Assembly: GCA_033791445.1 (NCBI GenBank) | Contig: JASJGS010000023.1 | Location: 18,153-82,152, forward strand | Source: JANTGF01 sp033791445 | Lineage (GTDB): Bacteria > Bacteroidota > Bacteroidia > Bacteroidales > VadinHA17 | Length of the DNA: 64,000 nucleotides | Direction of reading: 5' to 3' | Shown here: positions 44,153 to 53,922 of the stretch, piece after piece | Numbering within the stretch: the stretch's first letter is position 1 | Layout of the letters: the number at the start of each line of letters is the position of its first letter | Program-made: the position numbers and the translations under genes | The notes under the pieces: model-generated | Told to the model about the DNA's origin: nothing | The model's input: only the letters and a program-made list of their open reading frames with translations | Database searches by the model: none

Positions 44153-47008
44153 TTGAAAAATACTGAATATCAGGGCCCAGGAAAGCCTGAGGATGAGCAA
44201 CTATGTGTTTATGGTGCCAGGGCTCACAATTTAAAAAATATTAATCTAACTATTCCAAGGAATAAGCTGGTTGTTATTACTGGCTTAAGTGGAAGTGGTA
44301 AATCTTCTCTTGCTTTTGATACAATCTATGCCGAAGGACAAAGGCGTTATATGGAAACATTATCGGCCTATGCTCGCCAGTTTTTGGGGGGTATGGAACG
44401 TCCTGATGTCGATAGGATTACCGGATTAAGCCCGGTGATCTCAATTGAACAAAAAACAACCGTAAAAAACCCCAGATCAACTGTAGGTACCATAACTGAA
44501 ATAAATGATTTCTTTCGACTTTTATTTGCAAGGGCAGGTATTGCATATTCCTATGTTACTGGTGAGGCTATGGTTCGCTATTCAGAGGAGCAGATTCTAG
44601 ATTTACTCTTAAAGCAATATCCAGATAAGAAAATTTATATATTGGCTCCTGTAGTTAAAGGGAGAAAGGGGCATTATAAAGAGTTATTTGAACAGATTCG
44701 AAAAAAAGGGTTCCTTAATGCCAGGGTAGATGGCGAAATTATTGATATATCCCATGGACTTAAGCTTGACCGATATAAAACTCATTTTATTGAAATTTTG
44801 ATTGATAAGCTTCAGGTAGATACCGATGATACCAAAAGACTTAAAGAGTCTGTAAAATTGGCTATGAAGCATGGGAATGGGATTCTCCTGGTGAAGGAAA
44901 AGGACAAGGATGATTTGCGATATTTTAGTCGTCAACTTATGTGCCCTACTTCAGGAATTTCATATAATGAACCAGCGCCACATTCATTTTCTTTTAATTC
45001 CCCTCAGGGTGCATGTCCTAAATGCAATGGATTGGGTGTAATTCCCGAGGTAGATATGGATAAAATAATACCCAACAAGGGGATGAGTATTCGAAAAGGA
45101 GGCCTCAACCCTCTGGGACCATATAAAAATGGTTTAATATTCTGGCAGCTGGAAGCAATTGGTCAAAAATATGATTTTACTCTTGATACCCCAATTAAAA
45201 ATATTCCGGAACAGGCATTACGAATAATTCTAAATGGTTCAGAAGAGTCATTTATGTTGAAAAATACCTCTTTGGGAGTTTCATCTAACTATTTCCTCAG
45301 TTTTGAGGGAATTATTAACTATGTTACAAATCAGGATAAATTATTAAACTCAACCGAGGGGAAACGGAAGCAAAATCATTTCATTAAACAAGTTACCTGT
45401 CCTGAATGCAAAGGTTTGCGTCTGAAGAAGGAATCATTGCATTTTAAAATTCATAAAAAGAATATAGGCGAGTTGTCAGAAATGGATATGGGGGAGTTGC
45501 TAAAATGGTTGGAAGGAATTGAAAAGTATCTCAGCGAGAGACAGAATCTGATCGCAAAAGACCTTTTAAAGGAAATTCGATCGAGGCTTCGGTTCCTATT
45601 GGACGTAGGTTTAGATTACCTCTCATTGAGCAGGCCTACACGGACACTTTCCGGAGGTGAAAGCCAGAGAATCCGCTTGGCAACCCAAATTGGATCACAG
45701 CTAGTAAATGTATTATATATCCTGGATGAACCGAGTATTGGTCTTCATCAGCGCGATAATCGTAGATTGATAGATTCCTTAAGAAAACTTAGGGATGCCT
45801 ATAATTCAGTTTTGGTGGTTGAGCACGATAAAGAGATGATCAGCTCTGCAGATTATATTATTGATATGGGTCCTGAGGCAGGCCGACATGGGGGAGAAGT
45901 CGTAGCTCAGGGTTCTTTGAATAATGTGTTGAAATCTGATTCCATAACATCTCATTATTTAAATGGGAAGAAAAGTATTAAGGTTCCTGAAAAGAGAAGA
46001 ACTCCGAATGGGAAATATCTTATCTTGAAAGGTGCAAAAGGCCATAATCTGAAAAATGTCGATGTGGAATTTCCTCTTGGAATGTTTATATGTGTTACGG
46101 GTGTTTCTGGAAGTGGCAAATCATCTTTAATTAACCAAACCCTGCATCCAATTTTGAGCAAAGAATTTTATAGGTCGTTGAAAGAACCATTACCCTATAA
46201 AGAATTAAAGGGAATGGATCTTATTGATAAGGTCATAGAAGTTGATCAATCACCCCTGGGTAGAACTCCCAGGTCCAATCCGGCAACCTATACCGGCATG
46301 TTTTCCGATATCAGAAAGCTATTTGAACAAACACCAGAAGCAAAGATAAGGGGCTATAAAGCGGGAAGGTTTTCCTTTAATGTTAAAGGCGGCCGTTGTG
46401 AAACCTGCCAGGGAGCTGGAGTAAGAACTATCGAAATGAACTTTTTACCGGATGTTTATGTTTCTTGCAATGAATGCAATGGAAAGAGATATAACAGGGA
46501 AACCTTGGAAGTAATTTATAAGGGTAAGTCAATAAGTGATGTTCTTGATATGACAATCAACCATGCGGCTGAGTTTTTTGAGAACATCCCGGCCATTTAT
46601 AATAGATTGAGAATACTTAAAGACGTTGGTCTGGGTTATGTAAGAATTGGTCAACCTTCTACAACTCTTTCAGGGGGAGAATCACAAAGAGTAAAACTGG
46701 CTGCTGAGCTTTCGAAGAAAGACACAGGCAAAACATTATATATCCTGGATGAACCTACTACAGGTTTGCACTTTGAAGACGTGAGAGTATTGCTGCTGGT
46801 ACTGGATAGGCTGGTAGAAAAAGGGAATACAGTAATTGTGATTGAACACAATATGGATGTAATTAAAATGGCGGACCATATTATTGACCTTGGTGCTGAG
46901 GGCGGTAAAAGAGGTGGATATATTATTGCTTCAGGTTATCCCGAAAGTATTATTCAAATAAATGAAAGTCATACCGCAAATTATCTTAGGAATGAACTAT
47001 CTTCATAA
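44153..47008 (+). CDS. uvrA: Excinuclease ABC subunit A
   Basis: DNA damage sensor of nucleotide excision repair, a tandem ABC ATPase. ATPase I has Walker A GLSGSGKSS at about 44-52 and the signature TLSGGESQRIRLATQ; ATPase II has GVSGSGKSS and TTLSGGESQRVKLA. Zinc modules are CPKCNGLG, CPECKGLR (45401-45424) and CETCQGAG with CNECNG. 951 residues is normal for UvrA. The start is TTG at 44153: an in-frame TAG lies two codons upstream, and the next in-frame ATG would remove conserved sequence. Cytoplasmic. The gene is not in an obvious operon. Confidence 0.97.
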   Translation: MKNTEYQGPGKPEDEQLCVYGARAHNLKNINLTIPRNKLVVITGLSGSGKSSLAFDTIYAEGQRRYMETLSAYARQFLGGMERPDVDRITGLSPVISIEQKTTVKNPRSTVGTITEINDFFRLLFARAGIAYSYVTGEAMVRYSEEQILDLLLKQYPDKKIYILAPVVKGRKGHYKELFEQIRKKGFLNARVDGEIIDISHGLKLDRYKTHFIEILIDKLQVDTDDTKRLKESVKLAMKHGNGILLVKEKDKDDLRYFSRQLMCPTSGISYNEPAPHSFSFNSPQGACPKCNGLGVIPEVDMDKIIPNKGMSIRKGGLNPLGPYKNGLIFWQLEAIGQKYDFTLDTPIKNIPEQALRIILNGSEESFMLKNTSLGVSSNYFLSFEGIINYVTNQDKLLNSTEGKRKQNHFIKQVTCPECKGLRLKKESLHFKIHKKNIGELSEMDMGELLKWLEGIEKYLSERQNLIAKDLLKEIRSRLRFLLDVGLDYLSLSRPTRTLSGGESQRIRLATQIGSQLVNVLYILDEPSIGLHQRDNRRLIDSLRKLRDAYNSVLVVEHDKEMISSADYIIDMGPEAGRHGGEVVAQGSLNNVLKSDSITSHYLNGKKSIKVPEKRRTPNGKYLILKGAKGHNLKNVDVEFPLGMFICVTGVSGSGKSSLINQTLHPILSKEFYRSLKEPLPYKELKGMDLIDKVIEVDQSPLGRTPRSNPATYTGMFSDIRKLFEQTPEAKIRGYKAGRFSFNVKGGRCETCQGAGVRTIEMNFLPDVYVSCNECNGKRYNRETLEVIYKGKSISDVLDMTINHAAEFFENIPAIYNRLRILKDVGLGYVRIGQPSTTLSGGESQRVKLAAELSKKDTGKTLYILDEPTTGLHFEDVRVLLLVLDRLVEKGNTVIVIEHNMDVIKMADHIIDLGAEGGKRGGYIIASGYPESIIQINESHTANYLRNELSS

Positions 47009-47038
47009 ATTGATTTAGTATAGGTAAATGACCTTCCT

Positions 47039-49783
47039 ATGAAGAAAAGGGAAACATTGTTGTGGAGAATTTTTCTGATAATTTTTCTTGTTATTTTGTA
47101 TTTACCTTTAACAAGAGACAATTTTACGAAGCGTGAAAAATATGAGCATTTTCTTAATTTGCAGTACAAGAAAATACTTGATGCGAATTCAAATCTCACA
47201 TTTGATATAAAACCTGATAGACCTGAACTGGCCGCTCTTCAGGATTATATTATGACCCTGGACCCCAAGACAGGAGTAATTCCAAAATACCGTTTGAAAG
47301 AAGCTTTTTCAAAAATGGTAGCCTTAAAAAAGAAAGTTAATTATGCCGAAGATGAGATTGTTTTAAACTGGGAAGAATTACCAGCGGATATGGGTGGTAG
47401 AACACGGGCACTTGCTGTAGATCCCAGTGATCCCTTAGGAAAAAGAGTTCTTGCAGGTTCTGTAACAGGGGGCTTATGGATAAATGAAGATATAACTTCG
47501 GCTCTAAGTTCATGGGAACCAGTAAATGATTTTTTGGACAACCTTTCAATAAGTTGCATAATTTTTGATCCGCTTGATCCCAATATTGTATATGCTGGCA
47601 CCGGAGAAGCCCAGACAGCGGTAACCATTTATCGTGAATCATCAGGCGTTGGCAGTGGAATTTTAAAATCTACTAACGGAGGACTTACATGGAGCTGGAC
47701 AAACGGGAATTTTGCCTATGTAACAGATATATTGGTCCGGATCGAGGAAGATAAAAGTGTTCTTTACACAGCGGCAGTTTCAGGAAAATATAAAGAAATG
47801 AATCACGTAAGCCGCCCCAGTGATGGTTTATATCGGTCGGATGATGGGGGAAACAACTGGCAGCAGGTACTTCCATTAATCCCAGGAGGCAAAGATCCCT
47901 ACGCACCATCTGACCTGGAATTGTCAGCAGATGGGAGAATATTTGTTGGAACACAAAGGAATTTGGATAATAAAGGTGCAGCAGTCATCTTGTGGTCGGA
48001 TGATGGGATAAACTGGGATGTCAATACGAAGATATCAGAAGAGATTGATACGGTGAGTAACCCAATGATGAAAATCCCGGGAAGAGTCATACTGGCTTCT
48101 TCACTTTCAGATACCAACATAATATATGCTGCAATTGCCAGCGGAGGGTATTCCGGCGAAGGGTTTATTCGTGATCGGGCCTATGCCATAATCAGGTCTG
48201 ATGATAAAGGAGAATCATGGGAGAAAGTGAATATGCCAAATAGTGATGGAAGCTGGGCTTACCTTGCCTGGCATGCTTTTATCATCAAAGTTGATCCGAA
48301 CAACTCCGATGTTGTTTATGCTGGCGGTTTGGACCTGCATAAGTCGCTTGATGGAGGCAATTCATGGAATAAAATTTCTGATTGGCGAGGCCCTACACTT
48401 GGGGCTGGTGGAACTTCATATGTTCATGCTGATCAGCATCAGATAGTTTTTCTAAATAATTCTTCTGATTCTGCAGCCTTTTGTACCGATGGAGGCCTAT
48501 TTTATACCAATGATGGATCTGCCGAATTCCCAAGCTTTGCAGAAAGAAATAAGAACTATAATACCATTCAGTATTACTCCTGCGCTATTCATCCCGAAGC
48601 AGGAAAGAATTTTTATATTGCAGGTACACAGGATAATGGAACCATGCGTTATCTGGAAGATCCAGTTTCTGTTAATGACCTGGTATCAGGTGGGGATGGG
48701 GCATTTTGTTTTTTTGATAAGAATGACCCATCCTACTTTATTACCTCAGTATATTACAACAGGTATTATGTCCATAATATATCTGAAAATGATGTATCAG
48801 ATATAGTTTTATACATTGATGAATATAGTGGGATATTTATAAACCCGGCTGACTATGATTATAAACGGAATGTACTCTATGCTAATGCCGTTACATTTGA
48901 TTTGCAACTTAAAGATAATTTGCTGGTAGTAAGTGATGTGACTAGCTCCCCTAATGGTAGCTTTGTTCCTCTAAATACAGGTTCGACTGTACCTTTCTCT
49001 CATATTCGATATTCACCAACCACCTCTGAAGTAGTGTCAACTGTTTTTGCTGGCACACAATCTGGCAGGCTATTTAAAATCATGAATGCGAATATAGCAC
49101 CCCTCGTTGAAGAAATTGGAAGCGCCAGTTTTCCGGCAGCAAACATTTCCTGCATAAGTATAGGTAATACCGAAAATGATATTTTAGTTTCGTTTAGTAA
49201 CTATGGTGTGGAATCGATATGGGAGAGTCATGATGGAGGTGCAAACTGGAGAAATATTGAAGGGGACCTGCCGGATATGCCTGTTAGATGGATTCTACAT
49301 CACCCGGATAACCAAGCGAAAGCAATTATTGCCACGGAACTTGGTGTATGGAAAACGGAGGACTTCTCTGGATCAGAAATACGATGGGAGCCTGCAAATC
49401 AGGGCCTGGCGAATGTACGTGTGGATATGTTGAAGTACCGGGATTCAGACCAGACATACGCTGCGGCTACGCATGGTCGAGGCCTTTATGTAACTCGAAA
49501 TTCTCAGACTGGTATTTTTGATAGCAATTCAGGTAATCTGTCTGAGTTAAAAGTATATCCCAATCCAAACTCTGGCAAGTTTCAGATTGTTGTGTCTTAT
49601 ATGTCAGATTATGAGGTGGGTGTTAGTACGCTTGAGGGCAAATTGGTATATAAGAAGGAGTTTTTCCAGGAGTCACCTAACATGGAGCTTGATATCGATA
49701 TTTCATGGAATTTACCAGGGATTTATATATTGACACTTAGGTCTGATAATGAAGTATTTTCGGAAAAAATTATTATTCAGTAA
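47039..49783 (+). CDS. Large secreted BNR/VPS10-like beta-propeller protein with T9SS sorting domain
   Basis: 914 residues. An N-terminal hydrophobic segment at about 8-24 serves as signal/anchor. A long series of beta-propeller blades follows, with Asp-box/BNR motifs such as SDDGGNNWQQV, SDDKGESWEKV, SLDGGNSWNKI, TNDGS and SHDGGANWRNI, the kind found in sialidase-like, photosystem stability-factor and sortilin-like propellers. No sialidase catalytic set is evident. The C-terminus, about 835-914, is a T9SS type A sorting domain (LKVYPNPNSGKFQIVVSY, LPGIYILTLRSDNEVFSEKIII), so it is exported to the surface. Substrate unknown. Confidence 0.88.
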   Translation: MKKRETLLWRIFLIIFLVILYLPLTRDNFTKREKYEHFLNLQYKKILDANSNLTFDIKPDRPELAALQDYIMTLDPKTGVIPKYRLKEAFSKMVALKKKVNYAEDEIVLNWEELPADMGGRTRALAVDPSDPLGKRVLAGSVTGGLWINEDITSALSSWEPVNDFLDNLSISCIIFDPLDPNIVYAGTGEAQTAVTIYRESSGVGSGILKSTNGGLTWSWTNGNFAYVTDILVRIEEDKSVLYTAAVSGKYKEMNHVSRPSDGLYRSDDGGNNWQQVLPLIPGGKDPYAPSDLELSADGRIFVGTQRNLDNKGAAVILWSDDGINWDVNTKISEEIDTVSNPMMKIPGRVILASSLSDTNIIYAAIASGGYSGEGFIRDRAYAIIRSDDKGESWEKVNMPNSDGSWAYLAWHAFIIKVDPNNSDVVYAGGLDLHKSLDGGNSWNKISDWRGPTLGAGGTSYVHADQHQIVFLNNSSDSAAFCTDGGLFYTNDGSAEFPSFAERNKNYNTIQYYSCAIHPEAGKNFYIAGTQDNGTMRYLEDPVSVNDLVSGGDGAFCFFDKNDPSYFITSVYYNRYYVHNISENDVSDIVLYIDEYSGIFINPADYDYKRNVLYANAVTFDLQLKDNLLVVSDVTSSPNGSFVPLNTGSTVPFSHIRYSPTTSEVVSTVFAGTQSGRLFKIMNANIAPLVEEIGSASFPAANISCISIGNTENDILVSFSNYGVESIWESHDGGANWRNIEGDLPDMPVRWILHHPDNQAKAIIATELGVWKTEDFSGSEIRWEPANQGLANVRVDMLKYRDSDQTYAAATHGRGLYVTRNSQTGIFDSNSGNLSELKVYPNPNSGKFQIVVSYMSDYEVGVSTLEGKLVYKKEFFQESPNMELDIDISWNLPGIYILTLRSDNEVFSEKIIIQ

Positions 49784-49854
49784 AGGCAATGGATTATTAT
49801 TGCTTTAATAGATAAGAAATTGACTATAACCTAATACCCATAATAAACGTATCA

Positions 49855-49862
49855 TATATTTG
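49855..49862 (+). promoter_or_regulatory. -7 element upstream of the LOG-family gene
   Basis: TATATTTG fits TAnnTTTG, about 50 bases before the ATG. No -33 element at the usual distance. Confidence 0.4.
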
Positions 49863-49911
49863 TTAAACGGAAATTTAGTAAAACTAATAATCCATAATAA
49901 TAAGATGTTTT

Positions 49912-50619
49912 ATGACTAGTGATGATAAAATAAAATTAGCTTTTAAGCAAAAATCATGGAATGAGGTACAAACCAGTAACTCCTGGAAGGTTTTTAAAAT
50001 ACTGGCCGAACTTGTTGAAGGGTTTGAAAAATTAGGCCGTATAGGGCCCTGTGTATCTATTTTTGGATCGGCCAGAACCAAACCTGAATCTAGGTATTTT
50101 AAACTTGCAGAAGACATTGCTTATCAATTGACTCAAAAAGGATATGGAGTAATTACAGGTGGCGGACCAGGTATTATGGAAGCAGCTAACATGGGAGCTA
50201 AGAAGGGAAAAGGAAAATCTGTGGGGATCAATATTGATCTTCCCTTTGAGCAATCAGCAAATTTATTTATCGATCCTGATAAACTCATTACTTTTGATCA
50301 CTTTTTTGTAAGAAAAGTAATGTTTATGAAATATGCACAGGGTTTTATTGTTTTGCCTGGTGGATTTGGAACCTTAGATGAATTATTCGAGGCCATGACA
50401 TTAATCCAAACTCAGAAAATTGGTAAATTTCCAATTATTTGTGTTGGCGCTGACTATTGGGGAGGCCTGTTTGATTGGATAAAAGAAGTTATGCTTAAAA
50501 AGGAAATGAATATAAGTGAAGAGGATCTGGATTTATATACTTTGGTTGATACCCCTGAAGATGCAGTTCAGCAAATAGACCAGTTCTATTCAAAATATTT
50601 ACTTAGTCCAAATTTTTAG
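49912..50619 (+). CDS. LOG-family Rossmann-fold protein (TIGR00730 type)
   Basis: 235 residues with the lysine-decarboxylase-like/LOG motifs GGGPGIMEAANMGA and PGGFGTLDELFEAMTLIQTQKIG. Family members are nucleotide 5'-monophosphate phosphoribohydrolases or related nucleotide hydrolases; the name lysine decarboxylase is misleading. The N-terminal 40 residues (QKSWNEVQTSNSWKVFKILAELVEGFEKLG) are the extension typical of the longer subgroup. Cytoplasmic. A second, shorter LOG gene lies at 60805-61386 and belongs to another subgroup. Substrate cannot be given. Confidence 0.9.
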   Translation: MTSDDKIKLAFKQKSWNEVQTSNSWKVFKILAELVEGFEKLGRIGPCVSIFGSARTKPESRYFKLAEDIAYQLTQKGYGVITGGGPGIMEAANMGAKKGKGKSVGINIDLPFEQSANLFIDPDKLITFDHFFVRKVMFMKYAQGFIVLPGGFGTLDELFEAMTLIQTQKIGKFPIICVGADYWGGLFDWIKEVMLKKEMNISEEDLDLYTLVDTPEDAVQQIDQFYSKYLLSPNF

Positions 50620-50717
50620 TGATTCTAAGAATAATAAAAGATACTTTTTTTACAAAAGAACAATAATTGTTAATATTGTAAATATATCATCGCGGAACTT
50701 TATAATTTTCCTGAGAT

Positions 50718-51986
50718 ATGATTAAAAAAACTATTTTTTTAACAAGCATCCTCCTCTATACTTGTTCAAGCCTTTTTGCACAAAAGGTAACTCTTGACAT
50801 GCAGGTGCCTGATAATATCATCGCAGGTGAATATGCAGTAATCAATATTCATATTTCAAAAGGAGACCTGACTGGTTTTGCCAGGCTTCAACAAAGTTTT
50901 CCGCTTGCAGCAAGTGTGGAGTCAAATAATTCTGGTGGAGGAGATTTTAGTTTTGCAGATGGACAGCTTAATATAATCTGGCTGAACCTCCCACCTCAAA
51001 CTGAACTGGATTTAAGTTATACACTTTCTACCCATGAAACAGTACAGGGAATGCTAAGGCTAGGGGGGAAATTTTCCTTTATTATTGATTCAGATCGTGA
51101 GGAAATTGAAATTGGCGCAAAAAATATTAGAGTTACACCTTCACCTCTCGTTTCACCGGATCTTGTAGTGGATATAAATGAGTTTAGCGGCGATAGACCA
51201 GGCACAAATGTTGAAAGTGGAAATACGACTGCTGCGGTTGTTAGGGAAAAACCATATTTAAGTGATTCGGGTGATGGCTGGATTGTAAATTTGTTGGTTA
51301 ATAAAGGTGCTCTCAAAAAGCTAGCACGATTGGAAGAGATAGTACCAGCGAATTATATAGCTGAAAACCTGGAAAGCCACAATGCTATTTTCTCTTTTAA
51401 GGATGGAGTAGTCAAATATCTATGGATGAATATACCACAAGAAGAATTTTTCACAGTTTCATATAAGCTAATTCCATTAAATGGTAATACTGGATATAAG
51501 CCGGATATTAAAGGTGGACTTACCTACATGAATAATGAGGAGCTTAACACAGTCTCCGTGGTGGAAAAAAGTGAAGCTCTCCACAAAATGAATGAACGTG
51601 ATTTGAGGGTATTTCTGGATGCATTTACTGCTGAAATTACTGGTCAATCTGTTCAGCGTCCGGCTGGAGTTACAAAGATTCTCACCGAACCACTTCCTGT
51701 GAAACAAGGAATTTATTTCAGGGTGCAAATATTAGCAACCAGTAAGCCTGTAAATGCTGAAAGATATTTCTCACGGCTTAAATTAGGAGAGATATTTAAG
51801 GAACAACATGAGGGCCTATATAAATATACAACTGGTACATTTGTTTTATATAAAGATGCCAGAGCTTATATAGATAAATTGTACAGATTAAATCTGAATG
51901 AAGCCTTTGTTACGGCTTATGAAGATGGTGAACGTATACCAGTAAAGAAGGCCTTAAGGCAAACCAAACAGAAGTGGATTAAATAA
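50718..51986 (+). CDS. Exported protein with internal duplication and SPOR-like C-terminus
   Basis: 422 residues with a signal peptide (cleaved near LFAQ, residue 21). Two homologous blocks can be seen: about 49-108 (GDLTGFARLQQSFPL, FSFADGQLNIIWLNLPP, DLSYTLS) and about 197-253 (GALKKLARLEEIVPA, FSFKDGVVKYLWMNIPQ, TVSYKLI). The C-terminus, about 332-404, resembles a SPOR-type peptidoglycan-binding fold (IYFRVQILATSKPVN, GLYKYTTGTF, ARAYIDKLYRLNLNEAFVTAYEDG). No enzymatic motif is seen. The downstream barrel gene starts 26 bases after its stop, so the two are probably cotranscribed and may act together in the envelope. Confidence 0.82.
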   Translation: MIKKTIFLTSILLYTCSSLFAQKVTLDMQVPDNIIAGEYAVINIHISKGDLTGFARLQQSFPLAASVESNNSGGGDFSFADGQLNIIWLNLPPQTELDLSYTLSTHETVQGMLRLGGKFSFIIDSDREEIEIGAKNIRVTPSPLVSPDLVVDINEFSGDRPGTNVESGNTTAAVVREKPYLSDSGDGWIVNLLVNKGALKKLARLEEIVPANYIAENLESHNAIFSFKDGVVKYLWMNIPQEEFFTVSYKLIPLNGNTGYKPDIKGGLTYMNNEELNTVSVVEKSEALHKMNERDLRVFLDAFTAEITGQSVQRPAGVTKILTEPLPVKQGIYFRVQILATSKPVNAERYFSRLKLGEIFKEQHEGLYKYTTGTFVLYKDARAYIDKLYRLNLNEAFVTAYEDGERIPVKKALRQTKQKWIK

Positions 51987-52012
51987 ATTAGTTAAAAATC
52001 AGGTTCTGCAAA

Positions 52013-53353
52013 ATGCAGTTTATTCGAAAATATATCATTTTACTATTCCTTTTAGCCTTCCCGGGCATTTATGCCTTGGCACAGGAGGAAGAGGAATACT
52101 ATGATAGCCTGCTAATTGAGCAGGTCAAAGTTGAGAATCCTGTATATAAGCCAGTTATTGGAATTGGAATAGGGGTTTTTAATTTTTTTGGAGACGTAAA
52201 TGATAATTTTAGGAACTTTTCAGCTGGACAAACTGGTTTCCGGTTTACAGTTTCAACATTTATAGACAAGAAACGTTTTTGGAAAGCTGATTTCTTTTTT
52301 TTATATGGAAATGTAACTGGCAACGAGAGAACCATTGACCGAAATTTGAATTTCCATAGTAAGATTACGAGTATAGGTGGAATCATACATTATGATTTTG
52401 CCAATATTATTGATCTTGAAAAGCTATCTGTATCCCCATATCTTGAAGCAGGAATTGGTTCGCTGCAGTTTGGGGCTAAAGGTGATTTGAAAGATAGCAA
52501 TGGAAATCCATACATATACGCAGCCGATGGAACCATTCGAAATGCTTCTGATGATATTGTATCGCGTGATTTTGTGTTTGAAAGTGACCTGAGAGGTTTA
52601 AATTTATATGGGCAAGGTGATTATACACAGTTTGGAGCCATCTTTCCAGTTGGAATTGGGTTTAATGCTGCCTTGTCAAAAAGGGTGAGCATGCGCGTTG
52701 GAACTACCTTTAATTTTTCAACTACTGATCTGATTGACAATGTAAGTTCGAAAAGCACTGGTGTAAGTTCAAACAAACGACCTGATTTCTTTAGCTTTTC
52801 TTTTGTTTCCCTGCATTTTGATTTATTCTCGCAACCAGAGGTTATTGAGGTAGAGAAAATGTATGCTGATTTTGAAATGGATGATATCCTTACAGGAGAT
52901 GAGGATGGAGACTGGGTGTTGGATTTTACAGATCAATGTCTTTCTACACCTTTTGGTGTTGAGGTAGACTCACTGGGTTGTCCATTGGATGGGGATAATG
53001 ATGGAGTGCCTGACTATCTGGATAAAGAGGCCAATACTCCGTTCCCTGCTTATGTTGATAATCTGGGTCAGCAAATCCCAGATTCAATTCTTATTGAAAT
53101 GCAAATGCCAGGGGAGGCTATTCCTCGTGTTGATCTGGAGTATTACCTACTGATGGCACGCGAATCAGATGAGAAAATTAAATCCAGACCCAAGGGTGTG
53201 CCATTAAAATTCCAGGAGTTTGATCTGGATCAGGACGATTACTTGAGCTTTGATGAACTTCTTAGTGGAATTACAAGGTATTTCGATTTCAGAACCTTAC
53301 TTTCGCTACAGGATATTTATGAAATGATGGAATTCTATTTTATCCAGGAATAA
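52013..53353 (+). CDS. Outer-membrane barrel protein with TSP3 and EF-hand calcium-binding tail
   Basis: 446 residues. Signal peptide cleaved near ALAQ (residue 24). Residues about 45-272 are a beta-barrel (IGIGIGVFNFFGDVN, YLEAGIGSLQFGA, SMRVGTTFNFST, FVSLHFDLF). Then come a thrombospondin type 3-like segment, 295-338 (DEDGDWVLDFTDQC, DGDNDGVPDYLDKEANTP), and an EF-hand-like loop, D404, D406, D408, Y410, S412 and E415 (DLDQDDYLSFDE). Calcium-binding modules on a barrel suggest a surface or periplasmic calcium role; I did not find an OmpA domain. It follows the SPOR-like gene and converges on smpB. Confidence 0.85.
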   Translation: MQFIRKYIILLFLLAFPGIYALAQEEEEYYDSLLIEQVKVENPVYKPVIGIGIGVFNFFGDVNDNFRNFSAGQTGFRFTVSTFIDKKRFWKADFFFLYGNVTGNERTIDRNLNFHSKITSIGGIIHYDFANIIDLEKLSVSPYLEAGIGSLQFGAKGDLKDSNGNPYIYAADGTIRNASDDIVSRDFVFESDLRGLNLYGQGDYTQFGAIFPVGIGFNAALSKRVSMRVGTTFNFSTTDLIDNVSSKSTGVSSNKRPDFFSFSFVSLHFDLFSQPEVIEVEKMYADFEMDDILTGDEDGDWVLDFTDQCLSTPFGVEVDSLGCPLDGDNDGVPDYLDKEANTPFPAYVDNLGQQIPDSILIEMQMPGEAIPRVDLEYYLLMARESDEKIKSRPKGVPLKFQEFDLDQDDYLSFDELLSGITRYFDFRTLLSLQDIYEMMEFYFIQE

Positions 53354-53367
53354 GGTAAGGGGTTTTC

Positions 53368-53817
53368 TTATTGTTTATGCAATCTGTCTAAATCTCTTTT
53401 CGCATCATTTCTTTTAATCGTTTCCCGCTTATCGTACTCTCTTTTCCCTTTGGCCAGAGCAATTTCCAACTTTGCAAGTCCTCTGTCATTCAAAAAAATT
53501 CGAAGTGTAACAATTGTCAGACCTTTCTCATTCACCTTTTTTTCTAATTTTTTAAGTTCCTTCCGATTCAAGAGTAGTTTGCGTTCCTGGTTTGGAATGT
53601 GACTGGAGTATCCGCGATGCGAGTATTCTGATATGGTCATGTTGTGAACGTAAAGCTCATGGTTGGTAAATGAGCAATACGATTCTGACATGCTTACTTT
53701 TCCAGCCCGAATTGATTTGATTTCAGTTCCAGTTAGCCTAATTCCCGCGGTAAACCGCTCCAGGAATTCATAATTAAACCAGGCTTTCTTATTTTTTATG
53801 TTTATCGAACCAGACAT
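53368..53817 (-). CDS. smpB: SsrA-binding protein
   Basis: Partner of tmRNA in trans-translation, which rescues stalled ribosomes. It has the SmpB core (NKKAWFNYEFLERFTAGIRLTGTEIKSIRAGKVSMSESYC, HVHNMTI-like YVHNMTISEY, RKLLLNRKELKKLEKKV, GLTIVTLRIFLNDRGLAKLEIALAKGKREYDKRETIK). The C-terminal tail DAKRDLDRLHKQ is the part that folds in the mRNA channel. 149 residues is normal. The tmRNA gene itself is not in the window. Confidence 0.97.
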   Translation of the reverse strand: MSGSINIKNKKAWFNYEFLERFTAGIRLTGTEIKSIRAGKVSMSESYCSFTNHELYVHNMTISEYSHRGYSSHIPNQERKLLLNRKELKKLEKKVNEKGLTIVTLRIFLNDRGLAKLEIALAKGKREYDKRETIKRNDAKRDLDRLHKQ

Positions 53818-53922
53818 TCGCTTGAAATCAAAAATATTTTATTACAATTCCACTGATTTTGGAGCACAAATTTAGCTAATTTTATCAGCAATTAAGGAAT
53901 TTGCATAAGAATAGACAAACCT

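Noticed and set aside
47337..47642. Two overlapping minus-strand open frames inside the large T9SS gene
   Set aside because: They lie antisense in a well supported coding frame and have no protein-like features.
49912..50619. Annotation of LOG-family genes as lysine decarboxylase
   Set aside because: The PGGxGT motif marks the LOG nucleotide phosphoribohydrolase family; lysine decarboxylase is a legacy name.
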